Shown one piece after another: positions 1 through 8,473 of a DNA stretch of 64,000 nt. The DNA is from Bacillota bacterium (GTDB taxonomy: Bacteria > Bacillota > Clostridia > Christensenellales > Pumilibacteraceae): contig WRAY01000007.1 in NCBI GenBank assembly GCA_009779975.1, forward strand, positions 21,471 to 85,470. Reading direction: 5' to 3'. The position numbers and the translations under genes are program-made. The stretch's first letter is position 1. Every line of letters begins with the position of its first letter. A model generated the notes under the pieces. That model did not search any database. It was given only the letters and a program-made list of their open reading frames with translations, and had not been told where the DNA came from.

Positions 1-528
1 ATTCCGGCAGTTGAAACTGTTTTTGATTTGACTGTTTTAGGCGGATTTAGATTTTATGGATGCGGTCTTACTGAGTTGCCTCAAGTTTTTCATGAGATTG
101 TTTTGACATTTGATGAAGGTTTTAGAGGCGAAGTGACAGTTACTGTTGAAATTAACGGAATAATCAAAGAGATATCCTTTCTTGCTGCGATGCCGTTATT
201 TGCTGTCACAGTTGAAGGGAACTATCCGGCACTCGTCTCTATCATAGGAGCGGATAGTTTAGAAGCAGTTGAGTATGGAACAGTTTTAACAATAACAAGA
301 CTTAACCTTGTTCCTAATTGGAGGAATGTTTATGTAAATGGAACGCTTTTAGAAAACACAGCAGCAATCACCATAACCGCCGACACAACAATCACCATAA
401 CTTACTCAGGCGAAGAGATGAGAACTTCCATATGGCTCTGGATCGGTATAGGCGGCGGAGGCGGACTAATTCTTCTTATAGTGCTGATAGTAGTAATCAA
501 AAAAAATAAAAACAAAAACCAAGTATAA
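1..528 (+). CDS. C-terminal part of a membrane-anchored surface protein (5' end outside the window)
   Basis: The frame is open from the first base, so this is the tail (about 175 residues) of a gene that begins upstream. The visible part is rich in Thr, Val, Ile and Asn and reads like beta-sandwich or bacterial-repeat sequence. Near the end comes a Thr/Ile alternating stretch, then a Gly-rich run (GIGGGGG), a hydrophobic segment of about 20 residues and a short basic tail (KKNKNKNQV). This is the layout of a C-terminal membrane anchor; no LPXTG sortase motif is present. A good terminator follows. The partner domains and the function lie outside the window, so a more exact call is not possible. 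Confidence 0.75.
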   Translation: MPAVETVFDLTVLGGFRFYGCGLTELPQVFHEIVLTFDEGFRGEVTVTVEINGIIKEISFLAAMPLFAVTVEGNYPALVSIIGADSLEAVEYGTVLTITRLNLVPNWRNVYVNGTLLENTAAITITADTTITITYSGEEMRTSIWLWIGIGGGGGLILLIVLIVVIKKNKNKNQV

Positions 529-553
529 TATATCATTACCCGACCGGCAAAAT

Positions 554-588
554 AAAAAATCACACTTAAAGAATTAAGTGTGATTTTT
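554..588 (+). terminator. Rho-independent terminator after the surface protein
   Basis: A strong hairpin with arms AATCACACTTAA and TTAAGTGTGATT around the loop AGAA, followed by a T run. The A run before the left arm makes it usable in both directions. It separates the surface protein from dpaA. An apparent start codon for dpaA at 580 lies inside this hairpin and is therefore unlikely. Confidence 0.85.
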
Positions 589-636
589 CGTTCTTTTAAA
601 TGTAACCTGAACAGAAGTTGTTTCATAGTATGGATT

Positions 637-1389
637 ATGGAACTTTTTGTGGTGGAAACTCTTGATAAAAGAGGAGAATACCTAAGGCGGCTCTTAAAAG
701 ACGAGGGGCTGGGTGTTGCTGCTCTTGAAGAATATGAGGGCATTGAAAGTGCTGTTTTTTTGTTTAGTTTCAAGCGAAAAATAGACAAAAAAATTGCATC
801 AAGAATCCCTGAATTCAGCACTGTATTTTGTCTTAAAATTGAAGATGAGGCAACAAAAATTTTGAAAGAAAAAAATGTCAAAGTGTTCAATTATTTTGAT
901 GATGAGTTGTTGATTGTCAAAAATGCCTATTTGACGGCAGAAGGTGCTCTTGCAGAGGTTATTCTAAACACTGATATGTCGCTGCTCGATATGAGCGTTT
1001 TAATACTTGGGAGCGGCAGAGTTGCAAAAGCATGTGCAAAGGTGTTTAAAGACATGTCCGCTTTTGTTGCGATTGCCGCCCGAAGCAAAAAAAACCTAGG
1101 AGCAATCTTATCTGATAAAAAACTATCACTAAAAGAAATGACAGCATATTTTGATGAGTTTGATGTTATCATCAACACTGTTCCGGCACTTGTTATGCCT
1201 TGCAAAGTTTTGAAAAAAGTGAGTAAAGACACATTCATTTTAGACCTTGCCTCAGCCCCCGGCGGAATAGACTTTGAAGCAGCGGAAAAACTTTATCTAA
1301 AAACAAAACTATATCTGGGAGTGCCAAGCATTGTCTCTCCGCACAGTGCGGCAAACGAAGTAAAAAAAAGTATACTAAGAAGAATATAA
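637..1389 (+). CDS. dpaA: Dipicolinate synthase subunit A
   Basis: This subunit (SpoVFA family) works with subunit B in the mother cell to turn dihydrodipicolinate into dipicolinic acid, the calcium chelator of the spore core. It is 250 residues from the chosen ATG; the family is nearer 290, so the N-terminal domain is short. Visible family marks are a Rossmann glycine motif (VLILGSGRVAKACAKVF) near residue 125, DVIINTVPALV near 180, and LDLASAPGGIDF near 205. An earlier start at 580 would fall inside the upstream terminator, so 637 was preferred, although no clear Shine-Dalgarno site precedes it. The gene is followed by dpaB, as in other spore formers. Confidence 0.9.
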   Translation: MELFVVETLDKRGEYLRRLLKDEGLGVAALEEYEGIESAVFLFSFKRKIDKKIASRIPEFSTVFCLKIEDEATKILKEKNVKVFNYFDDELLIVKNAYLTAEGALAEVILNTDMSLLDMSVLILGSGRVAKACAKVFKDMSAFVAIAARSKKNLGAILSDKKLSLKEMTAYFDEFDVIINTVPALVMPCKVLKKVSKDTFILDLASAPGGIDFEAAEKLYLKTKLYLGVPSIVSPHSAANEVKKSILRRI

Positions 1390-1400
1390 CTATCTTGTAG

Positions 1401-1436
1401 TGTGCCGGTGTAGTTGTTTCCTTGGCACATTTGGAG
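1401..1436 (+). promoter_or_regulatory. Hairpin just upstream of the dpaB ribosome binding site
   Basis: Arms TGTGCC and GGCACA enclose a 17-base loop, and the GGAG of the dpaB ribosome binding site begins four bases after the right arm. It is one of several genes in the window with a hairpin directly before the Shine-Dalgarno site. Confidence 0.5.
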
Positions 1437-1444
1437 TAAAAATA

Positions 1445-2023
1445 ATGAATGAAAAACTAAAAAATTTAAAGATTGGATTTTGTTTGACAGGGTCTTATTG
1501 CACCTTCAATGAGGCAATTGAGGCAATGAGGGAACTTGCGGAGTATGGAGAAGTATATCCAATTTTTTCATATAATGTTGCAATAACGGACACTCGATTT
1601 TATGCTGTGAAGGAATTATATTTTGACACAGAACTCATCACAAAAAGAAAGCCCGTTGACAGTATAGTAGGAGCGGAACAATTTGGACCCGTAAAAAAAC
1701 TGGATATCGTTATTATTGCTCCATGCACAGGAAATACTTTGGCAAAACTTGCGAATGCCATAACTGATACTCCTGTTTTAATGACGGCAAAAGCACATTT
1801 GAGAAACAATCGTCCGGTTGTTATTGCCGCCTCAACAAATGATGCTTTGAGTTCAAATGCAAAAAACATAGGATTACTTTTAAATACGAAAAACATCTTT
1901 TTTGTTCCTATGAAACAAGACAATCCGATTGAAAAGCAACGCTCATTAGTTGCCGATTTTTCAAAATTAAGAGAAACTATCGAATTGGCAATGGAAGGAA
2001 AACAGTTGCAGCCGATTTTTTAA
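1445..2023 (+). CDS. dpaB: Dipicolinate synthase subunit B
   Basis: A flavoprotein-like subunit (SpoVFB family, 192 residues, close to the normal length) that completes dipicolinate synthase with DpaA. The N-terminus has the flavoprotein signature GFCLTGSYCTFNEA. Further marks are LDIVIIAPCTGNTLAKLANAITDTPVLM in the middle, read in sections, and RPVVIAASTNDALSSNAKNIG after it. The start at 1445 has a GGAG site nine bases upstream; a longer frame from 1400 would start in the hairpin. The 55-base gap from dpaA and the shared direction suggest co-transcription. Confidence 0.93.
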   Translation: MNEKLKNLKIGFCLTGSYCTFNEAIEAMRELAEYGEVYPIFSYNVAITDTRFYAVKELYFDTELITKRKPVDSIVGAEQFGPVKKLDIVIIAPCTGNTLAKLANAITDTPVLMTAKAHLRNNRPVVIAASTNDALSSNAKNIGLLLNTKNIFFVPMKQDNPIEKQRSLVADFSKLRETIELAMEGKQLQPIF

Positions 2024-2049
2024 AAATACAAAACGGAGGAAATATATCT

Positions 2050-2688
2050 ATGTTGGCTGCAATATTGGCAGGGTTATTGGTGTCTATTGACGCATTATTT
2101 ATCGGGGTCTCGTTCGGAACACAAAAAAAATGTAAATTTTGGCATATATTGGTCATTAATATAGCATTGTTCGGACTGTGTATATTGGGCTACTATCTTG
2201 GGATTCTAATCGGCGACAGAGTCGACATTGAGTTGGATTTAGTCATTGGTATTGTTTTTATTTCGCTTGGGGTTTGGGTTATTGCCTCTTACTTTCTTTT
2301 CGAGAGAAGAAAACGGAAAAAACAAGAAAACAGCAAAATAGAGGATAGTATTGACTGCTTGAGTGAAAGCAGTCAAGAAACAACTGCTAACAATCAAGAA
2401 ATAAAAACCGACACTAATAATAACAGCAAAAAAGAAGGCTCAACAAAAAATATATGGTTAACAGGTTTATTTATGAGTGTTGAGGCGATGTTTATCACAA
2501 TAGGACTAACTTTAACGCTTGATGTGACAACAATTTTAATCCCTCTAACGGTTGCAATTGCACACTTTGCTTATTGCACTGCAACATTTTTTCTGTCAAA
2601 ATACCTCCGCAAATTTCCGGCAATGGTCGGTCACATCATCGCAGGGAGTGCTTTAATAGTCTATGGTATAATGGCAATAGTAATTTAA
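2050..2688 (+). CDS. ytaF: YtaF/MntP-like sporulation membrane protein
   Basis: A 212-residue polytopic membrane protein with three helices on each side of a hydrophilic, Lys/Ser/Asn-rich loop (about residues 85-135). Helix 1 carries SIDALFIG and helix 4 carries SVEAMFITIG. These paired acidic motifs are typical of the MntP manganese efflux family and its sporulation relative YtaF. The length (B. subtilis YtaF is about 210 residues) and the position straight after dpaAB favour YtaF, whose role is not well known. It has a strong GGAGG site and lies 26 bases after dpaB, so it is probably in the same operon. MntP-type ion transport cannot be excluded. Confidence 0.75.
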   Translation: MLAAILAGLLVSIDALFIGVSFGTQKKCKFWHILVINIALFGLCILGYYLGILIGDRVDIELDLVIGIVFISLGVWVIASYFLFERRKRKKQENSKIEDSIDCLSESSQETTANNQEIKTDTNNNSKKEGSTKNIWLTGLFMSVEAMFITIGLTLTLDVTTILIPLTVAIAHFAYCTATFFLSKYLRKFPAMVGHIIAGSALIVYGIMAIVI

Positions 2689-2721
2689 TTAAATATTAAT
2701 AATTTAATATTGAAAAATGTA

Positions 2722-2750
2722 TTGACTTCTTTAAAATAATATGATACACT
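2722..2750 (+). promoter_or_regulatory. Sigma-A-type promoter for the DUF2357 gene
   Basis: The -35 box TTGACT (2722-2727) and -10 box TACACT (2745-2750) are spaced by 17 bases. Transcription would start about 30 bases before the ATG at 2789. The leader has no clear Shine-Dalgarno site. Confidence 0.5.
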
Positions 2751-2788
2751 TATTATTCATTCAACTAAAAAATGAGTAATAACATTTC

Positions 2789-4606
2789 ATGAAGAAAAAG
2801 GAAATACCTACAGAATTTTATTATTGCAAATCATTTTATAAATTTCCTGAAAATACTACTATATTTCAACACGGAAAAAAAGTGAGCATTGAAGTTGGCG
2901 GCAAAATGGTCTCCAATATTTCTCAGTATTTGATTGATGAAAAAGGAATTGGAAAAACAAAGGATTATCGGATTGGATTGCCTGTGACGGGAGAGGGAAG
3001 CCAGATTTTAAATCACTATGGCGGAATTGCTGCTTTTATAAAAAAAAATCCAACGCTCGACTATTTAAGATTTGAGCATGTTGTTAAAAACGGACTTGCA
3101 CTTTGCACTTTTTTTGAGTTCTCTGACATAGAAAAAGTTGAAGGCGTGATAGATATTGTCAGCAATAATCTGCCGTATTTAATAAAAGTGTTTCGTCAGC
3201 CTGTGACACATCTTAAAGAAATGGAAAGGATTGTGCCTGTTGATTTGGCAAAACGAGTAACAGCAAAGACAGTTCGTCATCTTATGTCACACCCTGAAAA
3301 TTGGGAGAGTGTTGAAGGCAGCAAAATAATTCCGCAAAAAGTTTTGACAAAAAATTATGAAGACGACTATACTATCTATGAAAATGTTGTTTTTAGAAAT
3401 TTGATTGACAAAATACTCTTCTTCTTAAGACGGCAAATCTACTATCTCTCAAGAGCAACTTCAACTGTCAATGACTTTGTTCATGTTGATGTGTTTTCAA
3501 GAATTAATCATGAGTCCTACTATCTTGCAGTCGGGAAACTCTATTCGGCGTTTTTCAAAAATGAAGATATTGAAGAAGCAACTTTGCTTTTGGAAAAGGC
3601 AAAAAAACTCCACAAAATAATATCAAAATATCTAAACAGTCTTGTCTACACGGAAAATTTCAATGCGCCAAAACTTGAAGGGGAGTTAAAAAAAACTAAT
3701 ATCCTAACCATGCACACAGACTACAAACACATCTATAATCTCTATCAAAAACTAAGTGACGGGATTTTGGAAAACTTTGAAGCGAATGTCGAAATGCAAA
3801 AAAACGGACAAAAAACCTATGAGCAGTTTTGTCAATTACTTACTCTTTTTGCAGCATCTCATTTCAACTTTCAATTTTCACAAAAAATGACTATTTTAAA
3901 AGATGGCGAGATGAATGCAAAATTGACATTTGCAAAATGGACATGCTTAATAACGACTGAACATATTCCAATACTAAATATCAATGCAATCAATTTGACT
4001 GTTACAAACAATGAAAAACAAACAAAATACTTACTTATTCCAATGAGTTATTTTGTTTCAACTGATAAGAAAAATTTTTATGAGCATTTAATAAAAAGAC
4101 TTTTCAAAGGCGGTCATAAGTATGATAAGTATGTATTTTTATCCCCGTTTGATTATAACGGAAAATCTTTCAATAATTATAACTTAAAACATTCTTTAGA
4201 TAAATTGCATTATGCAGTTTTACCTGTTTCAATAATAGAAGTTGATAGTTTCAGACGATTGCAAAAATTAATTTTTGAATGTATGATAAAAAACGATGAG
4301 TTATTAAATACATGTGCTTTTTGTTCGGCGAAGTTAGTTGAAGGTGAAAATGGTGAGAAAAGGTGCAAAAAATGTAAATTGGTGATTAACAAAATAAAAT
4401 GCACAAAATGCTCTCAAACTTTTAAAACAACCTTTGCGGATGTTCAAAAGATGCTTAATTCGGACAAGTTGTCAGAATTTGACCAACACAAAAAAACAGA
4501 TAATTTTCATCTAAGCGAGAAAAAATATCTATTCAGAAACATAACTAACATGGATGAAGAAAATTTTTATTGTTCAAATTGTAATTTTGCAATGCCAAGA
4601 ATTTAA
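2789..4606 (+). CDS. DUF2357/McrC-like protein with C-terminal zinc ribbons
   Basis: A 605-residue soluble protein. The middle has the DUF2357 style of the McrC partner family (YTIYENVVFRNLIDKI near residue 195, preceded by a beta-rich N-terminal domain). The C-terminal third is where members of this family usually carry a PD-(D/E)XK nuclease, but the expected D...(E/D)xK pattern is not evident; the likely core strand reads KYLLIPMSYF. Four CxxC pairs follow (C509/C512, C526/C529, C538/C541, C595/C598), enough for two zinc ribbons. Two genes downstream is a McrB-like AAA+ protein, the natural partner of a DUF2357 protein. That context supports the family call. Whether it cuts DNA is doubtful. 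It has its own promoter and a leader without a Shine-Dalgarno site. Confidence 0.65.
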   Translation: MKKKEIPTEFYYCKSFYKFPENTTIFQHGKKVSIEVGGKMVSNISQYLIDEKGIGKTKDYRIGLPVTGEGSQILNHYGGIAAFIKKNPTLDYLRFEHVVKNGLALCTFFEFSDIEKVEGVIDIVSNNLPYLIKVFRQPVTHLKEMERIVPVDLAKRVTAKTVRHLMSHPENWESVEGSKIIPQKVLTKNYEDDYTIYENVVFRNLIDKILFFLRRQIYYLSRATSTVNDFVHVDVFSRINHESYYLAVGKLYSAFFKNEDIEEATLLLEKAKKLHKIISKYLNSLVYTENFNAPKLEGELKKTNILTMHTDYKHIYNLYQKLSDGILENFEANVEMQKNGQKTYEQFCQLLTLFAASHFNFQFSQKMTILKDGEMNAKLTFAKWTCLITTEHIPILNINAINLTVTNNEKQTKYLLIPMSYFVSTDKKNFYEHLIKRLFKGGHKYDKYVFLSPFDYNGKSFNNYNLKHSLDKLHYAVLPVSIIEVDSFRRLQKLIFECMIKNDELLNTCAFCSAKLVEGENGEKRCKKCKLVINKIKCTKCSQTFKTTFADVQKMLNSDKLSEFDQHKKTDNFHLSEKKYLFRNITNMDEENFYCSNCNFAMPRI

Positions 4607-4702
4607 TAAAAAAAATGCAAATATTTAAGAAATTTGCAACAAAATAACTTTATAAATTGTTTTATATATATAGGGATATTGCCCTTAAGGAGAAAAAATA
4701 AA

Positions 4703-5344
4703 ATGCTAAAAAAACTAAAAAGAAAATTTAAAATGCTAGTAGTTGTCATATTGTCAATGGCACTTTTTGCGATGCCTAATGTAGGTTGTGCTTTTGGTCT
4801 GTATGATGTGGCGAATGTCGGCGGCGGCAACTTTATTGAGGACATGCTAAGAGACATTGATTGGTCAGATTTATTAAGGGATGTTGACTGGGAAGATATA
4901 TTACGAGATGTTGACCTGGGCGGCATGAGCGAAGAGGATTTGAGAAATGCTCTTTTAAACATGGACCTAAGAGATATATTAACTGACGATGATTTTAGGG
5001 TGTTAAGAGATGAATTGATCAATGACCCTGAATTATTAGATAGTCTGATTGAAGCACTGATGGGCAACGATGAATTGGGCGATTATTTGATTGCCATGCT
5101 GATGGAAAGCGAAGAATTCAGGGAATTCATCATTGAACTTCTTTTGGAGTTAGGTGTGACCGGCGGCGCTCCCGGAGGTTTGCCGAACGAAAATATTTTA
5201 AGAGCGTTTATAAGAGCGGATTTGATGCGTGACCCTGTTATTAGAGAATCTTATGAAAGAGGTCAAATTGACGGTGCATTTATTGATGCGCTTGTTGAGA
5301 TTATGCTTAGAAATATTCTTGCCGGAGCGGATTTTCTAACTTAG
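4703..5344 (+). CDS. Secreted acidic repeat protein
   Basis: A 213-residue protein with a basic, hydrophobic signal peptide (about residues 1-32, ending near VGCAFG). The Cys there is not in a good lipobox, so cleavage by signal peptidase I or II is undecided. The mature part is strongly acidic. It begins with imperfect 11-residue units of the form R-D-[IV]-D-W-x-D-[IL]-L (about residues 45-80) and goes on as short Asp/Glu/Leu amphipathic helices. The start at 4703 has AAGGAG ten bases upstream, itself preceded by a small hairpin. It lies between the DUF2357 and McrB-like genes on the same strand. I recognise no family; the acidic repeats could bind calcium or a basic partner, which is only a guess. 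Confidence 0.75.
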   Translation: MLKKLKRKFKMLVVVILSMALFAMPNVGCAFGLYDVANVGGGNFIEDMLRDIDWSDLLRDVDWEDILRDVDLGGMSEEDLRNALLNMDLRDILTDDDFRVLRDELINDPELLDSLIEALMGNDELGDYLIAMLMESEEFREFIIELLLELGVTGGAPGGLPNENILRAFIRADLMRDPVIRESYERGQIDGAFIDALVEIMLRNILAGADFLT

Positions 5345-5520
5345 AAACATTAATTAAATATTTCAAGTATTAACGGTTAGTTCTAATATCAGCAGAGACA
5401 GAAGGGTTGAAAAACCTTGACATTATTTTGCTCATTTGATATTATTGAAGATGCTGCAAATTAAAAGCATACAATTTAACAAACACTATCTGAGTATAAC
5501 ACAAAGGACTTAAAATTTTT

Positions 5521-7824
5521 ATGAATGAATGGATGACCCCAAATAATAATCCTCCGAAAGTTGAGACACATCAAGGAAAAGGCGGCGGCGGTTTCTTTTC
5601 TCTTCTTGACAACAAATTAAAAAACGACAAAAATGTGATAAAAATAATATCATTTGTTTTTAGCATGGTGTTATTTTTTCTTGCATTTCTCTCGCTTGTC
5701 TCTCCGATAGTTCGAATAAACGGACAATCAATAACACCTTTTAACTTCATGTTCAGCACAACTGATTTTCTGTCCGATTTCGGAATTGGGAACACAACTG
5801 CATCTTACTGGCTTGTTGTTGGTTTTCACTATATGTTTGCAGGTGTTTTGGCAGCGTTAGTTATCGCAGCAATTTTTGTTTTTGTCGACAAAAGAAAAGA
5901 CAGAACAAAAGGATTCAGCGACCACGCAATGGCTGCAATGGTCATGTTGATGCTTGTTCAAATGCTTATCGGAATGAATCTTACTAATGTCTTTAACGAA
6001 GTGTCATGGTGGGGAGTGAATGTCAGATCAGGCGGAATTTGGACTTTTGTTCTAGGACTTATTATTTTAATCACTAAATATTTCATAAATCTTCGCTACA
6101 GAAAGCAAAATGAACCGAAAGAATTTGAAAAAGCAAAACTATCGGTCATGACATCATTTGTCATTGTGACACTTGTTTTTAGCACAATTTTAATTCCAAT
6201 CTATATTTTTCCCGGCACTCCATGGAGAATAACGGCTCTCAACATATTAATTGGAGACCCCGGTGTTTTATATTTTCTGCCGATGTCCGGAGCATATAGG
6301 TTTATCACAATGTTTTTTCTAATCATCTCGTTTATTTCTTTCTTTGTGAACTTAATACTATATCTTAAAAGCAAAAAGATTTTTTCAGCCTACAACAAAA
6401 TCAACAACCTCATTGGAACTGCCGCACTCATTATTTACTTTTTGATGGGAATAAACTATTTAATAGTTTGGCTTGACACCGGCGGCTATGAGCAATTTAT
6501 GTTTTTGAGTTGGGACACCTATGCTTATATTCCTCTTGTTTTGTTTATTTTGTATTGGGTCGGAACTTTTTTTGCTCGACTTGCTTATTCAAAACTACAT
6601 GTGGAATACAAAGTTTACGCAAAAGCAGCGGGGGCAGGAGCAGTCGGCGGAGCAACAGGCAATGTTGAAAAGAAAAGGAAAGAGCACGAGATAACAGGAA
6701 TTGACCCAATTCCAACCTTTTCAGAACTTGACAGAAAAGCAGGCATTTTTAACAATGACTACGCCCAAAAGCAAGGGCATATTTTCGAAAATTTGACACT
6801 GTCCGGACTTGTTCATCACATAATCGAATATGCAAAACATTCAAAAGAACGCCTAAGTTACGGCACAAAAGAAATAAAAACTTTTATCGCAGGAATTGCC
6901 GCTTCTCGTCTTAGCATTTTGCAAGGATTGAGCGGAACAGGAAAAACAAGTTTGCCGAAAATTTTTATGGAAGCAATTGACGGCATTTGTGAGATGGTTG
7001 CGGTCGAGAGCAGTTGGCGTGACAAAAACGAGTTGTTGGGATACTACAATGAGTTCAACAAAAAATTCACCCCAAAAACCTTCACTCAAGCCCTCTACAA
7101 AGCATCACTCAACAAAGACACACCGGTGTTCATTGTTTTAGACGAGATGAACCTGTCTCGTGTTGAATACTATTTTTCGGACTTTCTCTCACTCATGGAG
7201 GAAAGAGAACACAAAAGAAATATCAAACTCTATGATGTCCAACTCTATCCTGAGGTTGACGAAAGAGCGGAGTATTTGTCTTTAAGAGAAGGTCATACCC
7301 TCGACATTCCGACAAATGTTTGGTTCATAGGGACTGCAAACCGAGATGAAAGCACCTTTGAAATATCCGACAAAGTTTATGACAGAGCCCAAACAATGAA
7401 TTTTGACAAAAGAGCGCCGAAAGTAAGTGTCAATGAAAACACTGAATATCCGAAAAAATTCGTCTCCTATGCTCAATTAAAAGCACTGTTTGAACAAGCA
7501 AAAAATATATCATTTGATGCTGAAAACAACGAGATAGTCAAAAAAGTTGAAGTTCTGATGTCACCTTATAAAATTTTGTTCGGAAACAGAATCTTAAAAC
7601 AAATTGAAGATTTTGTCAAAGTGTATGTTTTGTTGAGCGATATGAAAACCAACTCTGACTACAACTTTTTTATTCACGAAGCAATTGACTGCATAGTCTT
7701 TTCAAAAATAGTCAGAAAACTGGAGTTCAAACAAATAAACGACATAGACGAACTTGTCGAAAAATTCTCTGCACTGAAACTCCCCTTATGCGAAGAGTTT
7801 TTAAAATCCCTCCAAAATCGTTAA
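5521..7824 (+). CDS. Membrane protein with McrB-like AAA+ ATPase domain
   Basis: 767 residues in two halves. Residues 40-355 hold about eight membrane helices. After a linker, residues about 440-700 form an AAA+ domain of the McrB/AAA_5 type: Walker A GLSGTGKTS (from residue 469), SSWRDKNELLGYYN, Walker B VFIVLDEMNLSR (Asp541, Glu542), sensor 1 WFIGTANRDES, and an Arg in KVYDRAQ. McrB proteins hydrolyse nucleotide to power a McrC partner and are normally soluble; the membrane half is the odd feature. A DUF2357 protein, the McrC-like partner, is encoded two genes upstream. A membrane-bound stress or defence machine is one reading, a cell-envelope remodelling ATPase another. The start has a weak AAGGA site about 12 bases upstream. 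Confidence 0.8.
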   Translation: MNEWMTPNNNPPKVETHQGKGGGGFFSLLDNKLKNDKNVIKIISFVFSMVLFFLAFLSLVSPIVRINGQSITPFNFMFSTTDFLSDFGIGNTTASYWLVVGFHYMFAGVLAALVIAAIFVFVDKRKDRTKGFSDHAMAAMVMLMLVQMLIGMNLTNVFNEVSWWGVNVRSGGIWTFVLGLIILITKYFINLRYRKQNEPKEFEKAKLSVMTSFVIVTLVFSTILIPIYIFPGTPWRITALNILIGDPGVLYFLPMSGAYRFITMFFLIISFISFFVNLILYLKSKKIFSAYNKINNLIGTAALIIYFLMGINYLIVWLDTGGYEQFMFLSWDTYAYIPLVLFILYWVGTFFARLAYSKLHVEYKVYAKAAGAGAVGGATGNVEKKRKEHEITGIDPIPTFSELDRKAGIFNNDYAQKQGHIFENLTLSGLVHHIIEYAKHSKERLSYGTKEIKTFIAGIAASRLSILQGLSGTGKTSLPKIFMEAIDGICEMVAVESSWRDKNELLGYYNEFNKKFTPKTFTQALYKASLNKDTPVFIVLDEMNLSRVEYYFSDFLSLMEEREHKRNIKLYDVQLYPEVDERAEYLSLREGHTLDIPTNVWFIGTANRDESTFEISDKVYDRAQTMNFDKRAPKVSVNENTEYPKKFVSYAQLKALFEQAKNISFDAENNEIVKKVEVLMSPYKILFGNRILKQIEDFVKVYVLLSDMKTNSDYNFFIHEAIDCIVFSKIVRKLEFKQINDIDELVEKFSALKLPLCEEFLKSLQNR

Positions 7825-7860
7825 CCTATCTAATAAACAACTATGTGCCTAAAATAACTC

Positions 7861-8445
7861 GTCAAAACAACTGTAGGGGCGTCCGCACTATATTAAAGTG
7901 ATGTCATGCTGAGCAAAGCGAAGCATCTAGCGTAAGCGTAAAAAATCTGTATCGGGGATCTTATCTCACTGACACGAAGAGCCCCGAAGGGGTTGAGGCA
8001 ATCCCTTGCCTCAATCAGAGTGCCTATCCCCGAGACACGAAGTGGGTATTTGGATGTCAGCCAGACACTACGGGGGCGGCAACCTGCCGCCTGCACAATG
8101 TGAAACGATAATCACGAACCACCATCAAACAACGAACCAACAAAACTGTAGGGGTGAGCAACGCGAACCCGAATACCGAACAACATAATAATGATAATTT
8201 AATCGGGCTCGCGTTGCTCACCCCTACAATTTAATCCCACTCCCGAATATCACAACGACATAACAAACCGTAGGGGCGGTCAATGCCCGCCCCAAAAAAT
8301 TATGTTTTGAAAAGAACTTGTGAAATAAACTGTAGGGGTGGGCTTATTAATTAACAGGCACACCTAAGAAGTCAGCAGAAAGTAGTAAAGTTAGGTGCGT
8401 TGTTGAAATAATAGAGGGGCGGCACTCTGCCGCCCGCACAATATT
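7861..8445. repeat. Cluster of small GC-rich palindromic (REP-like) repeats; no gene
   Basis: The 640-base gap after the McrB-like gene has no convincing coding sequence. It contains many copies of a repeat that starts TGTAGGGG and often ends GCCCGCACAAT: 7871-7888, 8072-8099, 8147-8228, 8271-8294, 8330-8344 and 8414-8442. A different repeat, GTCATGCTGAGCAAAGCGAA, starts at 7903. Several units fold perfectly (GGCGGCA/TGCCGCC at 8075-8091 and again near 8418-8434). GC content is clearly above the surroundings. Short open frames across it are by-products of the repeats. Confidence 0.8.
8147..8228. repeat. Inverted repeat with 26-bp arms
   Basis: Arm 8147-8172 starts TGTAGGGGTGAGCAACGCGA. Arm 8203-8228 is its reverse complement with one mismatch. 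The 30-base AT-rich spacer and complementary ends look like two REP units head to head (a BIME-like pair). Confidence 0.85.
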
Positions 8446-8473
8446 TATTCACACTTATTTATTGAAAGCAATA

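Noticed and set aside
580..636. N-terminal extension of dpaA
   Set aside because: The extra residues are encoded inside the upstream terminator and do not resemble the family.
2789..7824. Ordinary McrBC restriction system
   Set aside because: The ATPase has eight membrane helices and the partner shows no clear nuclease motif, so a standard restriction label would overstate the evidence.
7893..8188. Two short frames in the repeat cluster
   Set aside because: They are made almost fully of REP-like repeat sequence and differ in composition from genes in the window.
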